Shown: positions 27,476 through 35,818 of the stretch, one piece after another
How the letters are laid out: every line of letters starts with the position of its first letter
Position numbering within the stretch: position 1 is the first letter of the stretch
The notes under the pieces: generated by a model
Seen by the model: only the letters and a program-made list of their open reading frames with translations
Database searches by the model: none
Told to the model about the DNA's origin: nothing
Source of the DNA: Pseudomonadota bacterium
GTDB taxonomy: Bacteria; Pseudomonadota; Gammaproteobacteria; Burkholderiales; Burkholderiaceae_C
Length of the DNA: 64,000 nt
NCBI GenBank assembly: GCA_023387335.1
Contig: JAEWIF010000003.1
Location: 1-64,000 of the forward strand
Direction of reading: 5' to 3'
Made by a program: the position numbers and the translations under genes

Positions 27476-28984
27476 TCAGCGGCGCTTGCCGCCCAGCAGG
27501 CTGCCGAGGACCCCGCGGATGATTTCACGGCCCACGGTGCTGCCCATGGTGCGCACGGCCGACTTGGCCATCGCCTCCACCATGCCTTCGCGCTTGCCGC
27601 CGCGCGGCCCGGTGGAGCCGAACAGGATGTCGCCGAGCCCGCCCATGGACGAGCCGGACGCCTTGTCGGTGGCGCCGCCGCCGCCCGAAGAGCTGGGCGC
27701 GGGCTCCTGGTCGGCACGCCCCTTGAGCTTCTCGTAGGCCGACTCCCGGTCCTGCGTCTTGTCGTACACGCCCACGACCAGCGACCCGGCGATCAGCGCC
27801 TGGCGCTGCTGCGGCGTGATCGGGCCGATCTGGCTGCCCGGCGGCAGCACGTACACCCGCTCGGTGATGCTGGGCCGGCCCTTCTCGTCGAGCAGGCTGA
27901 CCAGGGCTTCGCCGACGGCCAGCTCGGTGATGGCGGTCTCGATGTCGAGGCCGGGCTTCTGCCGCATGGTCTGGGCGGTCGCCTTCACCGCCTTCTGGTC
28001 GCGCGGCGTGAAGGCGCGCAGCGCGTGCTGCACCCGGTTGCCCAGCTGGGCCAGCACCGTGTCGGGGATGTCCAGCGGGTTCTGGGTGACGAAATAGACG
28101 CCCACGCCCTTGGAGCGCACGAGGCGCACCACCAGCTCGATGCGCTCGACCAGCACCGTGGGCGCGTCCTTGAAGAGCAGGTGGGCCTCGTCGAAGAAGA
28201 ACACCAGCTTGGGCTTCTCGGGGTCGCCGATCTCGGGCAGCTGCTCGAAGAGCTCGGACAGCATCCACAGCAGGAAGGTGGCGTAGAGGCGCGGGGAAGC
28301 CAGCAGCTTGTCGGCCGCGAGGATGTTGATGACCCCCTGGCCGCCGGCCGACTGCATGAAGTCGGCGATGTCGAGCATGGGCTCGCCGAAGAACTTGTCG
28401 CCGCCCTGCGATTCGATCTGCAGCAGCCCGCGCTGGATGGCGCCCACGCTGGCCGCGCTGATGTTGCCGTACTCGGTGCGGAACTGGGCCGCGTTGTCGC
28501 CCACGTGCTGCAGCATGGCGCGCAGGTCCTTCAGGTCGAGCAGCAGCAGGCCCTGGTCGTCGGCGATCTTGAACACCAGGTTGAGCACGCCCGCCTGGGT
28601 GTCGTTGAGGTCGAGCATGCGGGCCAGCAGCAGCGGGCCCATGTCGGACACCGTGGCGCGGACCGGGTGGCCTTGTTCGCCGAACACGTCCCACAGGGTG
28701 ACCGGGCAGGCCCGGGATTCCGGCTCGGGCAGGCCGCGCTCCTTGAGCACCTGGGCCATCTTGGGCGCGATCGCGCCCGCCTGGCTGATGCCGGTGAGGT
28801 CGCCCTTGACGTCGGCCATGAAGACCGGCACCCCGATGCGCGAGAAATTCTCGGCCAGGGTCTGCAGCGTGACGGTCTTGCCGGTGCCGGTGGCGCCGGT
28901 GATCAGGCCGTGCCGGTTGGCCAGCCCGGGCAGCAGGAAGCATTCGGTGTCTCCCTTGCGGGCGATCAAAAGCGGGTCGGCCAT
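27476..28984 (-). CDS. HerA-like ATPase, DUF853/YjgR family
   Basis: This protein of about 502 residues has a Walker A motif GATGTGKT near residue 30, a Walker B-like LVFFFDEAHLLF, and an arginine/sensor region QNPLDIPDTVLAQLGNRVQHALRAFTPRDQKAV. The family (E. coli YjgR) is related to the HerA/FtsK group of DNA-translocating ATPases; its cellular task is not well established. A Ser/Gly-rich stretch of about 30 residues precedes the C-terminal helical segment. The start at 28984 gives the family-typical N-terminus ADPLLIARKGDTECFLLPGLANRHG. An in-frame extension further upstream overlaps yebC and is not credible. It is divergent from yebC over a short AT-richer gap. Confidence 0.9.
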   Translation of the reverse strand: MADPLLIARKGDTECFLLPGLANRHGLITGATGTGKTVTLQTLAENFSRIGVPVFMADVKGDLTGISQAGAIAPKMAQVLKERGLPEPESRACPVTLWDVFGEQGHPVRATVSDMGPLLLARMLDLNDTQAGVLNLVFKIADDQGLLLLDLKDLRAMLQHVGDNAAQFRTEYGNISAASVGAIQRGLLQIESQGGDKFFGEPMLDIADFMQSAGGQGVINILAADKLLASPRLYATFLLWMLSELFEQLPEIGDPEKPKLVFFFDEAHLLFKDAPTVLVERIELVVRLVRSKGVGVYFVTQNPLDIPDTVLAQLGNRVQHALRAFTPRDQKAVKATAQTMRQKPGLDIETAITELAVGEALVSLLDEKGRPSITERVYVLPPGSQIGPITPQQRQALIAGSLVVGVYDKTQDRESAYEKLKGRADQEPAPSSSGGGGATDKASGSSMGGLGDILFGSTGPRGGKREGMVEAMAKSAVRTMGSTVGREIIRGVLGSLLGGKRR

Positions 28985-29057
28985 AGGTGAAAAGTAAAAT
29001 GATGTCCCGAGCAATATAGCAACGCGCGTGCGTTGCGGTTCAGAAGGAAAGCAAGAA

Positions 29058-29786
29058 GTGGCCGGACACAGCAAATGGGCGAACATCCAGCACCGCAAGG
29101 GCCGGCAGGATGAGAAGCGCGGGAAGATCTGGACCCGCGTCATCCGCGAGATCATGGTGGCGGCGCGCCAGGGCGGTGGCGACCTGAACGCCAACCCGCG
29201 CCTGCGGCTGGCCGTGGACAAGGCCAAGGCCGCCAACATGCCGGCCGACACCATCAAGCGCAACATCGACAAGGCGACCGGCAACCTCGAAGGCGTGAAC
29301 TACGAGGAGATCCGCTACGAGGGCTACGGCATCGGCGGCGCGGCGGTCATCGTGGACACCATGACCGACAACAAGGTCCGCACCGTCGCCGAGGTCCGGC
29401 ATGTCTTCAGCAAGTACGGCGGCAACCTGGGCACCGAGGGCTCAGTGGCGTTCCAATTCAAGCACTGCGGCCAGCTCATCCTGGCCCCGGGCACCAGCGA
29501 GGACAAGGTGATGGAAGTGGCGCTGGAGGCCGGCGCCGAGGACGTGGTCACCGACGACGACGGCGCCATCGAGGTGCTCACCCCGCCGGCCGACTTCGAG
29601 AAGGTCAAGAACGCGCTGGAGGCCGCCGGCCTCAAGCCCGAGATCGCCGAAGTGACGATGCGTGCCGAGAACACGGTCGAGCTCGCCGGCGACGATGCCG
29701 CCCGCATGCAGAAGCTGCTGGACATGCTGGAAGACCTGGACGACGTGCAGGACGTCTTCCACAACGCGGCCATCCAGGAGGCCTGA
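29058..29786 (+). CDS. yebC: YebC/TACO1-family protein
   Basis: This 242-residue protein has the canonical N-terminus AGHSKWANIQHRKGRQDEKRGKIWTRVIREI and the three-domain YebC fold. Members act as transcriptional regulators or, as shown for some, help ribosomes through proline stretches. The GTG start at 29058 is chosen because the family always begins MAGHSKW and a GAAGGAAAG ribosome site lies just upstream. An upstream in-frame start would add 10 residues. purD follows after 9 bases, so the two are cotranscribed. The gap to the divergent HerA-like gene holds a possible -10 (TAAAAT, 28995-29000). Confidence 0.96.
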   Translation: MAGHSKWANIQHRKGRQDEKRGKIWTRVIREIMVAARQGGGDLNANPRLRLAVDKAKAANMPADTIKRNIDKATGNLEGVNYEEIRYEGYGIGGAAVIVDTMTDNKVRTVAEVRHVFSKYGGNLGTEGSVAFQFKHCGQLILAPGTSEDKVMEVALEAGAEDVVTDDDGAIEVLTPPADFEKVKNALEAAGLKPEIAEVTMRAENTVELAGDDAARMQKLLDMLEDLDDVQDVFHNAAIQEA

Positions 29787-29795
29787 GCGGCATTC

Positions 29796-31076
29796 ATGAA
29801 AGTCCTCGTCATCGGCGGCGGCGGCCGCGAGCACGCGCTGGCCTGGAAGCTGGCCCAGTCGCCCAAGCTCCAGAAGGTCTACGTCGCGCCGGGCAACGGC
29901 GGCACCGCGCTAGACCCGCGGCTGGAGAACGTGCCCATCACCGACATCCCGGCGCTGCGCGACTGGGCCCTGTCGCAGAAGATCGCGCTGACCGTCGTCG
30001 GCCCCGAGGCGCCGCTGGCGGCCGGCGTGGTGGACGACTTCCGCGCCCACGGGCTGCGCGTGTTCGGCCCCACCCAGGCGGCGGCGCAGCTGGAAAGCTC
30101 CAAGGCCTTCTCCAAGGCCTTCATGCAGCGGCACGGCATCCCGACCGCCGCCTACCAGACCTTCACCGATCCGCGCGAGGCCCACGCCTACGTGGACCAG
30201 AAGGGCGCGCCCATCGTGGTCAAGGCCGACGGCCTGGCCGCGGGCAAGGGCGTGGTGGTGGCCATGACGGCGGCCGAGGCGCACGAGGCCATCGACTTCA
30301 TGCTGCTGGACAACCGCCTGGGCGTCTCGCACAACGAAGGCGGCGCTCGGGTGGTGATCGAGGAGTTCCTCACCGGCGAGGAAGCCAGCTTCATCGTGCT
30401 GTGCGATGGCCGCAACGTCACGCCGCTGGCCACCAGCCAGGACCACAAGCGCCTGCAGGACGGCGATGCCGGCCCCAACACCGGCGGCATGGGCGCGTAT
30501 TCGCCGGCACCGGTGGTAACGCCCGCGGTGCATGCGCGTGCCATGCGCGAGGTGATCCTCCCGACCATCCGCGGCATGGAGAAGGACGGCATCCCCTACA
30601 CGGGCTTCCTGTACGCCGGCCTGATGGTCGACGCCAAGGGCCAGGTGAAGACGCTGGAATTCAACTGCCGCATGGGCGATCCCGAGACCCAGCCGATCAT
30701 GATGCGGCTCAAGTCCGACCTCTACGACGTGATGATGGCCGCCACCTCCGGCAGCCTCGACCAGGTCGAGCTGCAGTGGGACCGCCGCACCGCGCTGGGC
30801 GTGGTGATGGCCGCGGCCGGCTATCCGCTGAACCCGCGCAAGGGTGACGCCGTCACCGGCCTGCCGCGCGAGGCGGAGGACGCGATGGTGTTCCACGCCG
30901 GCACCACGCAGCGCGGCAAGGACATCGTCAGTTCCGGCGGCCGCGTGCTGTGCGTGACCGCGCTGGCCGACACCGTCAAGGCGGCCCAGCTGCGTGCCTA
31001 CGAAGCGGCGCAGGGCATCCGCTTCGACGGTGCCCAGTACCGGCGGGACATCGGCCACCGGGCCGTGCGCGGCTGA
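29796..31076 (+). CDS. purD: Phosphoribosylamine-glycine ligase
   Basis: This 426-residue ATP-grasp enzyme makes glycinamide ribonucleotide, the second step of purine synthesis. The N-terminal MKVLVIGGGGREHALAWKLAQSP, the ATP-grasp segment VVKADGLAAGKGVVVA and the metal site GFLYAGLMVDAKGQVKTLEFNCRMGDPETQ are all intact. Its TGA shares one base with the hemF ATG (TGATG). It thus belongs to a long plus-strand run yebC-purD-hemF-nadD-rsfS-rlmH-maf in which all neighbours touch or overlap. Confidence 0.97.
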   Translation: MKVLVIGGGGREHALAWKLAQSPKLQKVYVAPGNGGTALDPRLENVPITDIPALRDWALSQKIALTVVGPEAPLAAGVVDDFRAHGLRVFGPTQAAAQLESSKAFSKAFMQRHGIPTAAYQTFTDPREAHAYVDQKGAPIVVKADGLAAGKGVVVAMTAAEAHEAIDFMLLDNRLGVSHNEGGARVVIEEFLTGEEASFIVLCDGRNVTPLATSQDHKRLQDGDAGPNTGGMGAYSPAPVVTPAVHARAMREVILPTIRGMEKDGIPYTGFLYAGLMVDAKGQVKTLEFNCRMGDPETQPIMMRLKSDLYDVMMAATSGSLDQVELQWDRRTALGVVMAAAGYPLNPRKGDAVTGLPREAEDAMVFHAGTTQRGKDIVSSGGRVLCVTALADTVKAAQLRAYEAAQGIRFDGAQYRRDIGHRAVRG

Positions 31077-31987
31077 TGCGCCAGGTCGATACGGTCCGCG
31101 CCTACCTGCTCGATCTGCAGGCGCGCATCACCTCGGCCTGCACGGCCGTGGACGGCACGCCGTTCCTGCGCGACGAGTGGGAGAAGGCGCCCGGCGAGCC
31201 CTTGCAGGGCAGTGGCACGACCATGATCCTGGAGCAGGGCCCGGTGTTCGAGCGCGCCGGCTGCGGTTTCTCGCACGTGCGCGGTCCGAAACTGCCGCCC
31301 TCGGCCACGCAGCACCGGCCCGAGCTGGCCGGCGCGCCGTTCGAGGCGCTGGGCGTCTCGCTGGTCTTCCATCCGCGGAACCCGTACGCGCCGACGGTGC
31401 ACATGAACGTGCGCATGATCTCGGCCGCGCCGGCGGGCGGCGAGCCCGCGTTCTGGTTCGGCGGCGGCATGGACCTCACGCCCAGCTACGGCTTCGACGA
31501 GGACGCGGTCCACTTCCATTCGGCGTGCAAGAAGGCGGTCGAGCCGTTCGGCGCCGACCGCTACCCGAGCTGGAAGAAGTGGTGCGACGAGTACTTCCAC
31601 CTGAAGCACCGCAACGAGCAGCGCGGCATCGGCGGCATCTTCTTCGACGACGTCTCCGAGCTCGGCTTCGACGGCGGCTTCGCGCTGATGCGCTCGGTGG
31701 GCGACGCCTTCCTGGGCGCCTACCTGCCGATCCTGGAGCGTCGCAAGGACACGGCGTACGGCGAGCGCGAGCGCGAGTTCCAGCTCTACCGGCGCGGGCG
31801 CTACGTGGAGTTCAACCTGGTCTGGGACCGCGGCACGCACTTCGGCCTGCAGTCGGGCGGCCGCACCGAATCCATCCTGCTGTCGATGCCGCCGCTGTGC
31901 AGCTGGGCCTACCGGCAGGAGCCGGCGGCCGGCACGCCCGAGGCGCAGCTGTACGAACGTTTCCTGCAGCCGAGGGACTGGGCGTGA
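31076..31987 (+). CDS. hemF: Aerobic coproporphyrinogen III oxidase
   Basis: This 303-residue enzyme oxidatively decarboxylates coproporphyrinogen III to protoporphyrinogen IX in haem synthesis and needs oxygen. Family motifs include GFSHVRGPKLP, VHMNVRMI, AFWFGGGMDLTPSYGF, FFDDVSELGFD and the C-terminal RGRYVEFNLVWDRGTHFGLQSGGRTESILLSMPP. Length and start match E. coli HemF. The ATG overlaps the purD stop by one base, and the stop overlaps the nadD GTG start (GTGA). Confidence 0.97.
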   Translation: MRQVDTVRAYLLDLQARITSACTAVDGTPFLRDEWEKAPGEPLQGSGTTMILEQGPVFERAGCGFSHVRGPKLPPSATQHRPELAGAPFEALGVSLVFHPRNPYAPTVHMNVRMISAAPAGGEPAFWFGGGMDLTPSYGFDEDAVHFHSACKKAVEPFGADRYPSWKKWCDEYFHLKHRNEQRGIGGIFFDDVSELGFDGGFALMRSVGDAFLGAYLPILERRKDTAYGEREREFQLYRRGRYVEFNLVWDRGTHFGLQSGGRTESILLSMPPLCSWAYRQEPAAGTPEAQLYERFLQPRDWA

Positions 31988-32595
31988 GCGGCGGCAAGCC
32001 CTTGCGCCTGGGCGTGTTCGGCGGCGCCTTCGATCCGCCGCACCTGGCGCACGTCGCGCTGGCCCAGGCCGCGGTCGAGCAGCTGGACCTGCACCAGCTG
32101 CGCGTGCTGCCCACCGGCCAGGCCTGGCACAAGGCGCGCGACCTCAGCGCGGCCGAGCACCGGCTGGCGATGGCCCGCGAAGCGTTCGGCGTGGTGCCGC
32201 GCGCCTTCGTGGACGACCGCGAACTGCGCCGGGCCGGCCCCACCTACACCATCGACACGCTTCGCCAGTTCAAGGCCGAGTTCCCCGGCATGGAGCTGAT
32301 GCTGGTGATCGGCGCCGACCAGGCCGAGGCGCTGCACAGCTGGCGCGAGAGCGACCAGATCCCTCGACTGGCCACCGTCGCGGTGGCCGCGCGCGCCCGC
32401 CCTGACGCCGGCGCTCCGCCCTTCGACACCACCCGGCTGCACGGTGCGCGATTCGCCACCGTCGAGCTTCCCCCCATGCCCGTCAGCGCGACGCAGGTGC
32501 GCGCGCTGGTCGGCGCCGGACAGGAGATCGGCCATCTGGTCCCTCCCGGCGTCGCAAGTTATATTGCCCGGCACCACCTCTATACGAAGACCTGA
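31984..32595 (+). CDS. nadD: Nicotinate-nucleotide adenylyltransferase
   Basis: This 203-residue enzyme makes deamido-NAD from nicotinate mononucleotide and ATP. The nucleotidyltransferase motif GVFGGAFDPPHLAH is near the N-terminus and the second motif PMPVSATQVRALVGAG replaces the usual ISSTxxR as SATQVR. The substrate region GPTYTIDTL is present. The GTG start overlaps the hemF stop by 4 bases. The TGA shares a base with the rsfS ATG, a nadD-rsfS-rlmH order typical of Gram-negative bacteria. Confidence 0.95.
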   Translation: MSGGKPLRLGVFGGAFDPPHLAHVALAQAAVEQLDLHQLRVLPTGQAWHKARDLSAAEHRLAMAREAFGVVPRAFVDDRELRRAGPTYTIDTLRQFKAEFPGMELMLVIGADQAEALHSWRESDQIPRLATVAVAARARPDAGAPPFDTTRLHGARFATVELPPMPVSATQVRALVGAGQEIGHLVPPGVASYIARHHLYTKT

Positions 32596-33260
32596 TGACC
32601 CAAGAAAGCAGCGCGAAAAAAGACACCCAGCGGCTCCAGCGAGCCATCGTCGATGGACTGGAGGACGTCAAAGCGCAGGACATCCAGGTTTTCAACACCG
32701 AGCACCTCTCGCCGCTGTTCGAGCGCGTGATCGTGGCCTCGGGCACCTCCAATCGCCAGACCAAGGCGCTGGCGGCCAGCGTGCGCGACGCCGTGCGCGA
32801 GGCGGGCTTTCCCAAGCCGCGCATCGAGGGCGAGGACAACGGCGAGTGGATCATCGTGGACTGCGGCGCCGCGGTGGCGCACATCATGCAGCCGGCCATC
32901 CGCAACTACTACCACCTGGAAGAGATCTGGGGCGAGAAGCCGATCCGCCTGAAGTTCGGCGCGCCCAAGCCGGTCAACGCCGCGCCCCCCGCGCCCGCGA
33001 AGAAGGCGCCGGCCAAGACCACCCTGAGGCGCAGCAGCGCGGCCAGGACGGCCGCCAAGCAGGCGGAGCAGGCCGCGAAGCCGAAGCCCAAGGCGCCCGC
33101 GAAGAAGGCCGCGGCCAAGGCGCCGGCGAAGAAGGCCGCTCCCGCGAAGAAGGCCGCACCGGCCAAGTCTGCCGCGGGCAAATCCGCCGCCGGCAAGTCC
33201 ACGGCCGGCAAGACCGCTGCGCGCAAGACCCCCGCCAAGAGCCCCGCTCGCCGGGCATGA
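32595..33260 (+). CDS. rsfS: Ribosome silencing factor RsfS with a long basic C-terminal tail
   Basis: The first 115 residues are a normal RsfS domain (LQRAIVDGLEDVKAQDIQVFNTEHLSPLFERVIVASGTSNRQ..., GEDNGEWIIVDCGAAVAHIMQPAIRNYYHLEEIWG). This domain binds ribosomal protein uL14 and blocks subunit joining in starvation. A tail of about 105 residues made almost only of Ala, Lys and Pro follows (repeated PAKKAA, AGKSAAGKS units), like histone-H1-type bacterial proteins. Standard RsfS ends near residue 105-130, so the tail nearly doubles the protein. It likely binds RNA or DNA nonspecifically. It ends with a 4-base overlap into rlmH. Confidence 0.93.
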   Translation: MTQESSAKKDTQRLQRAIVDGLEDVKAQDIQVFNTEHLSPLFERVIVASGTSNRQTKALAASVRDAVREAGFPKPRIEGEDNGEWIIVDCGAAVAHIMQPAIRNYYHLEEIWGEKPIRLKFGAPKPVNAAPPAPAKKAPAKTTLRRSSAARTAAKQAEQAAKPKPKAPAKKAAAKAPAKKAAPAKKAAPAKSAAGKSAAGKSTAGKTAARKTPAKSPARRA

Positions 33261-33724
33261 AGCTGCTGGTGGTCGCAGTGGGCCAGCGCGTGCCCGACTG
33301 GGCGGCCACGGCCTGGGACGACTACGCCAAGCGCTTCCCGCCCGAGCTTCGGCTGGAGTTGAAGGCGGTCAAGACCGAGCCGCGCGGCTCCCGCACCACC
33401 GAACAGCTGATGGCGGCCGAGCGCGAGCGCATCGAAGCGGCCATCCCGCGCGGTGCGCGCGTCGTGGCGCTGGACGAGCGCGGCACTTCGCTCAGCACCT
33501 CCGCGCTCGCGGCCAAACTCAAGGCCTGGCAACTCGAATCTTCCGACATCGCGCTGCTGATCGGCGGCCCCGACGGCCTCGACCCCGCTCTGCGCGCCGC
33601 CGCGCACGAGCGCATCCGCCTTTCCGACCTGACGCTGCCGCACGCCATGGTGCGGGTGCTGCTCGCCGAGCAGCTGTACCGCGCCTGGTCGATCAACGCC
33701 GGACATCCCTACCACCGTGAGTGA
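33257..33724 (+). CDS. rlmH: 23S rRNA pseudouridine-1915 N3-methyltransferase
   Basis: This 155-residue SPOUT-class methyltransferase modifies pseudouridine 1915 in helix 69 of 23S rRNA. It has the family N-terminus MKLLVVAVGQRVPDWAATAWDDYAKRFP, the SAM-knot segment IALLIGGPDGLDP and the C-terminal RLSDLTLPHAMVRVLLAEQLYRAWSINAGHPYHRE. The ATG overlaps the rsfS stop, and its last 8 bases overlap the GTG start of maf. Confidence 0.97.
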   Translation: MKLLVVAVGQRVPDWAATAWDDYAKRFPPELRLELKAVKTEPRGSRTTEQLMAAERERIEAAIPRGARVVALDERGTSLSTSALAAKLKAWQLESSDIALLIGGPDGLDPALRAAAHERIRLSDLTLPHAMVRVLLAEQLYRAWSINAGHPYHRE

Positions 33725-34319
33725 GTTCGTCTACCTGGCGTCGCAGAGCCCGCGGCGACGCCAGCTGCTCGAGCAGCTGGGCGTGCGCTACGAGTTGCTG
33801 CTGCCCGATGCGCACGAGGACACCGAGGCGATCGAAGCCGTGCTGCCCGGCGAGGCGCCGGCGCGCTACGTGCGCCGCGTGACCGACCTGAAGCTGGACG
33901 CCGCGGTGCAACGGCTGCGGTCGCGCGGCCTGCCGCTCGCGCCGGTGCTGTGCTCGGACACCACGGTGGCACTCGGCCGCGCCATCTACGGCAAGCCCGA
34001 GGACGATCGAGACGCGGCCCGCATGCTGCGCGAACTGTCCGGTGCCACGCACCGCGTGCTCACGGCGGTGGCGGTGCAGAACGGGCGCAAGCGCCACGAG
34101 GCGGTAAGCGATTCGCGCGTGAGCTTCGCGCCGCTGTCCGCGCGCCAGATCCGCGAGTACGTCGCAAGCGGGGAGCCGATGGGCAAGGCCGGCGCTTACG
34201 CGGTGCAGGGCAGGGCAGCGGCCTTCATCACCGGCATTCGTGGGTCGTACCCCGGGATCATGGGCTTGCCGCTGTACGAGACGGCGCAGCTGCTGCGCGC
34301 GTGCGGGATGGCCGTCTAG
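33717..34319 (+). CDS. maf: Maf family nucleoside triphosphate pyrophosphatase
   Basis: This 200-residue house-cleaning enzyme hydrolyses dTTP/UTP and modified nucleotides. It has the Maf motifs LASQSPRRRQLLEQLG at the start, CSDTTVALG in the middle (the usual ADTxV with Ser) and the KAGAYAVQGRAAAFITGIRGSYPGIMGLPLYET segment typical of the YhdE-type subfamily. The GTG start at 33717 lies inside rlmH. Its 3' end overlaps the convergent PAS gene by 4 bases. Confidence 0.94.
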   Translation: MSEFVYLASQSPRRRQLLEQLGVRYELLLPDAHEDTEAIEAVLPGEAPARYVRRVTDLKLDAAVQRLRSRGLPLAPVLCSDTTVALGRAIYGKPEDDRDAARMLRELSGATHRVLTAVAVQNGRKRHEAVSDSRVSFAPLSARQIREYVASGEPMGKAGAYAVQGRAAAFITGIRGSYPGIMGLPLYETAQLLRACGMAV

Positions 34320-35746
34320 GCGCCCGGCGCCCCGGGCAACTCCACCGCCTCCGGCACCATCCCGATGACCTGCCGGCGTTGGTCGAACACCGGCCGCACC
34401 GAGAACAGGAAGCGGCGCCGGACCCCCTGCAGGTTGAGCTCCATCTCGAAGCGCATCTGGCGACCGGCCCGAGCCTGCGCCACCGCATCCCGGATCACCG
34501 GCTGCGCGCCCGGCGAGTCGGTGAACCACGGCCCTTCCCACAGCGGCCGGCCGACCACCTCGGGCAGCGTGCGGTCCACGGCCGCCAGCGCCGCGGCATT
34601 GCTGTCCAGAACGGTGCCCTGGGCGTCCAGGTAGCCCTGGAACATCAGCTCGGTGTCGAAGGTGGCGCGCAGGCGCGTGGCCGCCGCGGCTTCCTTCTCC
34701 AGCGCCCGGCTGAGTTCGGCGGTGCGCTGCTTCACGTGCGCCTCCAGCGTGTCGTTGAAGCGGCGCAGCGCCTGCTGCGCGCGCTTCTCCGCCTCGATGG
34801 TGGCGGCCAGGCGGGCACGCTCCTCGCCAAGCTGCCAGTTCGCCATGCGCAAGGCGTTCTCGGCGCGGGCGCGGTCCGTGACGTCGGTGGCCATCACGAA
34901 GACGCCATCGACACGTCCCTCGGTGTCGCGCACCGGCTCGTAGACGAAGTCCACCACCCGGTCCTCGCCCTCGCGATCCGATCCGCGCCGAAGCTTGACC
35001 GGCACGCCGCTGCCCACGTAGGGCTTGCCCGAGGAATAGACCGAATCGAGGAGGTTGACGAAGCCCTGTTCGGCCACCTCCGGCAGCGCCTTGGCCACCG
35101 GCCGGCCCGTGACGTCGCGGCCGCTGCCGATCAGGCGCAGGTAGGCGTCGTTGGCGAACTCGAACACGTGCTCCGGGCCCCGCAGCAGCGCTACCGCGGC
35201 CGGCGCCTGCCGGAAGTATTCGCGCCAGCGCCCCAGTTCGGCCTCGCGCTCGCGCCGAGCGAGCACCACGCCGGTGATCTCGTTGCCCTGGTTGAAGATT
35301 CCGCCGACGCTGTGGTCGGCGTTGCGCACGGGCGTGAGGCTGTAGTTCCACCAGGTTTCGGTGGGCCGGCCGCCGCGCACCATGGGCAACATCTGCTCGT
35401 ACTCGGCCACGCCCTCGCCGGTCCGCATCACCTGCAGGAACTGCGGGCCGACGATGTCCCAGATGTCGCTCCAGCCCTCGCGCGCCGGCAGCCCGAGGAT
35501 GCCGGGATGCTTTTCGGCCGGGATCACCGACCAGGCGTCGTTGTAGAGGACGTGCAGGTCCTCGCCCCAGTAGACGGCGGTCGGGAAGCTCGAGTTGAGG
35601 CAGAGGCTGAGCGCCATGCGCAACGCGCTCGGCCACTGCCGTGGCGGCCCCAGCGGATGGTTCTCCCAGTCGAACTCGCGGATGCGCCGGCCCATGGCGC
35701 CGCCGCCCTGGAGGAATTCGAGATCGGCGCGCGGGGAAGAGGTCAA
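34316..35746 (-). CDS. PAS-domain sensor protein without an output domain
   Basis: This is a 476-residue cytosolic protein. An N-terminal domain of about 165 residues (MGRRIREFDWENHPLGPPRQWPSALRMALSLCLNS...) resembles the start of many bacterial PAS hybrid kinases. A PAS/PAC domain follows at about 175-290 (APAAVALLRGPEHVFEFANDAYLRL ... VFVMATDVTDRARAENALR). Then come a coiled coil (about 300-365) and a last PAS-like domain (about 365-470). No histidine kinase, GGDEF, EAL or DNA-binding domain follows, although such N-terminal modules normally precede one. The stop overlaps the end of maf. The gene could signal through a protein partner or be a truncated kinase. No ligand can be inferred. Confidence 0.82.
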   Translation of the reverse strand: MTSSPRADLEFLQGGGAMGRRIREFDWENHPLGPPRQWPSALRMALSLCLNSSFPTAVYWGEDLHVLYNDAWSVIPAEKHPGILGLPAREGWSDIWDIVGPQFLQVMRTGEGVAEYEQMLPMVRGGRPTETWWNYSLTPVRNADHSVGGIFNQGNEITGVVLARREREAELGRWREYFRQAPAAVALLRGPEHVFEFANDAYLRLIGSGRDVTGRPVAKALPEVAEQGFVNLLDSVYSSGKPYVGSGVPVKLRRGSDREGEDRVVDFVYEPVRDTEGRVDGVFVMATDVTDRARAENALRMANWQLGEERARLAATIEAEKRAQQALRRFNDTLEAHVKQRTAELSRALEKEAAAATRLRATFDTELMFQGYLDAQGTVLDSNAAALAAVDRTLPEVVGRPLWEGPWFTDSPGAQPVIRDAVAQARAGRQMRFEMELNLQGVRRRFLFSVRPVFDQRRQVIGMVPEAVELPGAPGA

Positions 35747-35818
35747 GATCGGAAAGGGAGCCTGCCAGTGTAATGGCGTCGGTTATCCTGTCCCGGCCCG
35801 GAGGAGCTCAGCAGAACA

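Noticed and set aside
29028..29057. An earlier yebC start
   Set aside because: The family begins MAGHSKW, which matches the GTG at 29058 with a good ribosome site.
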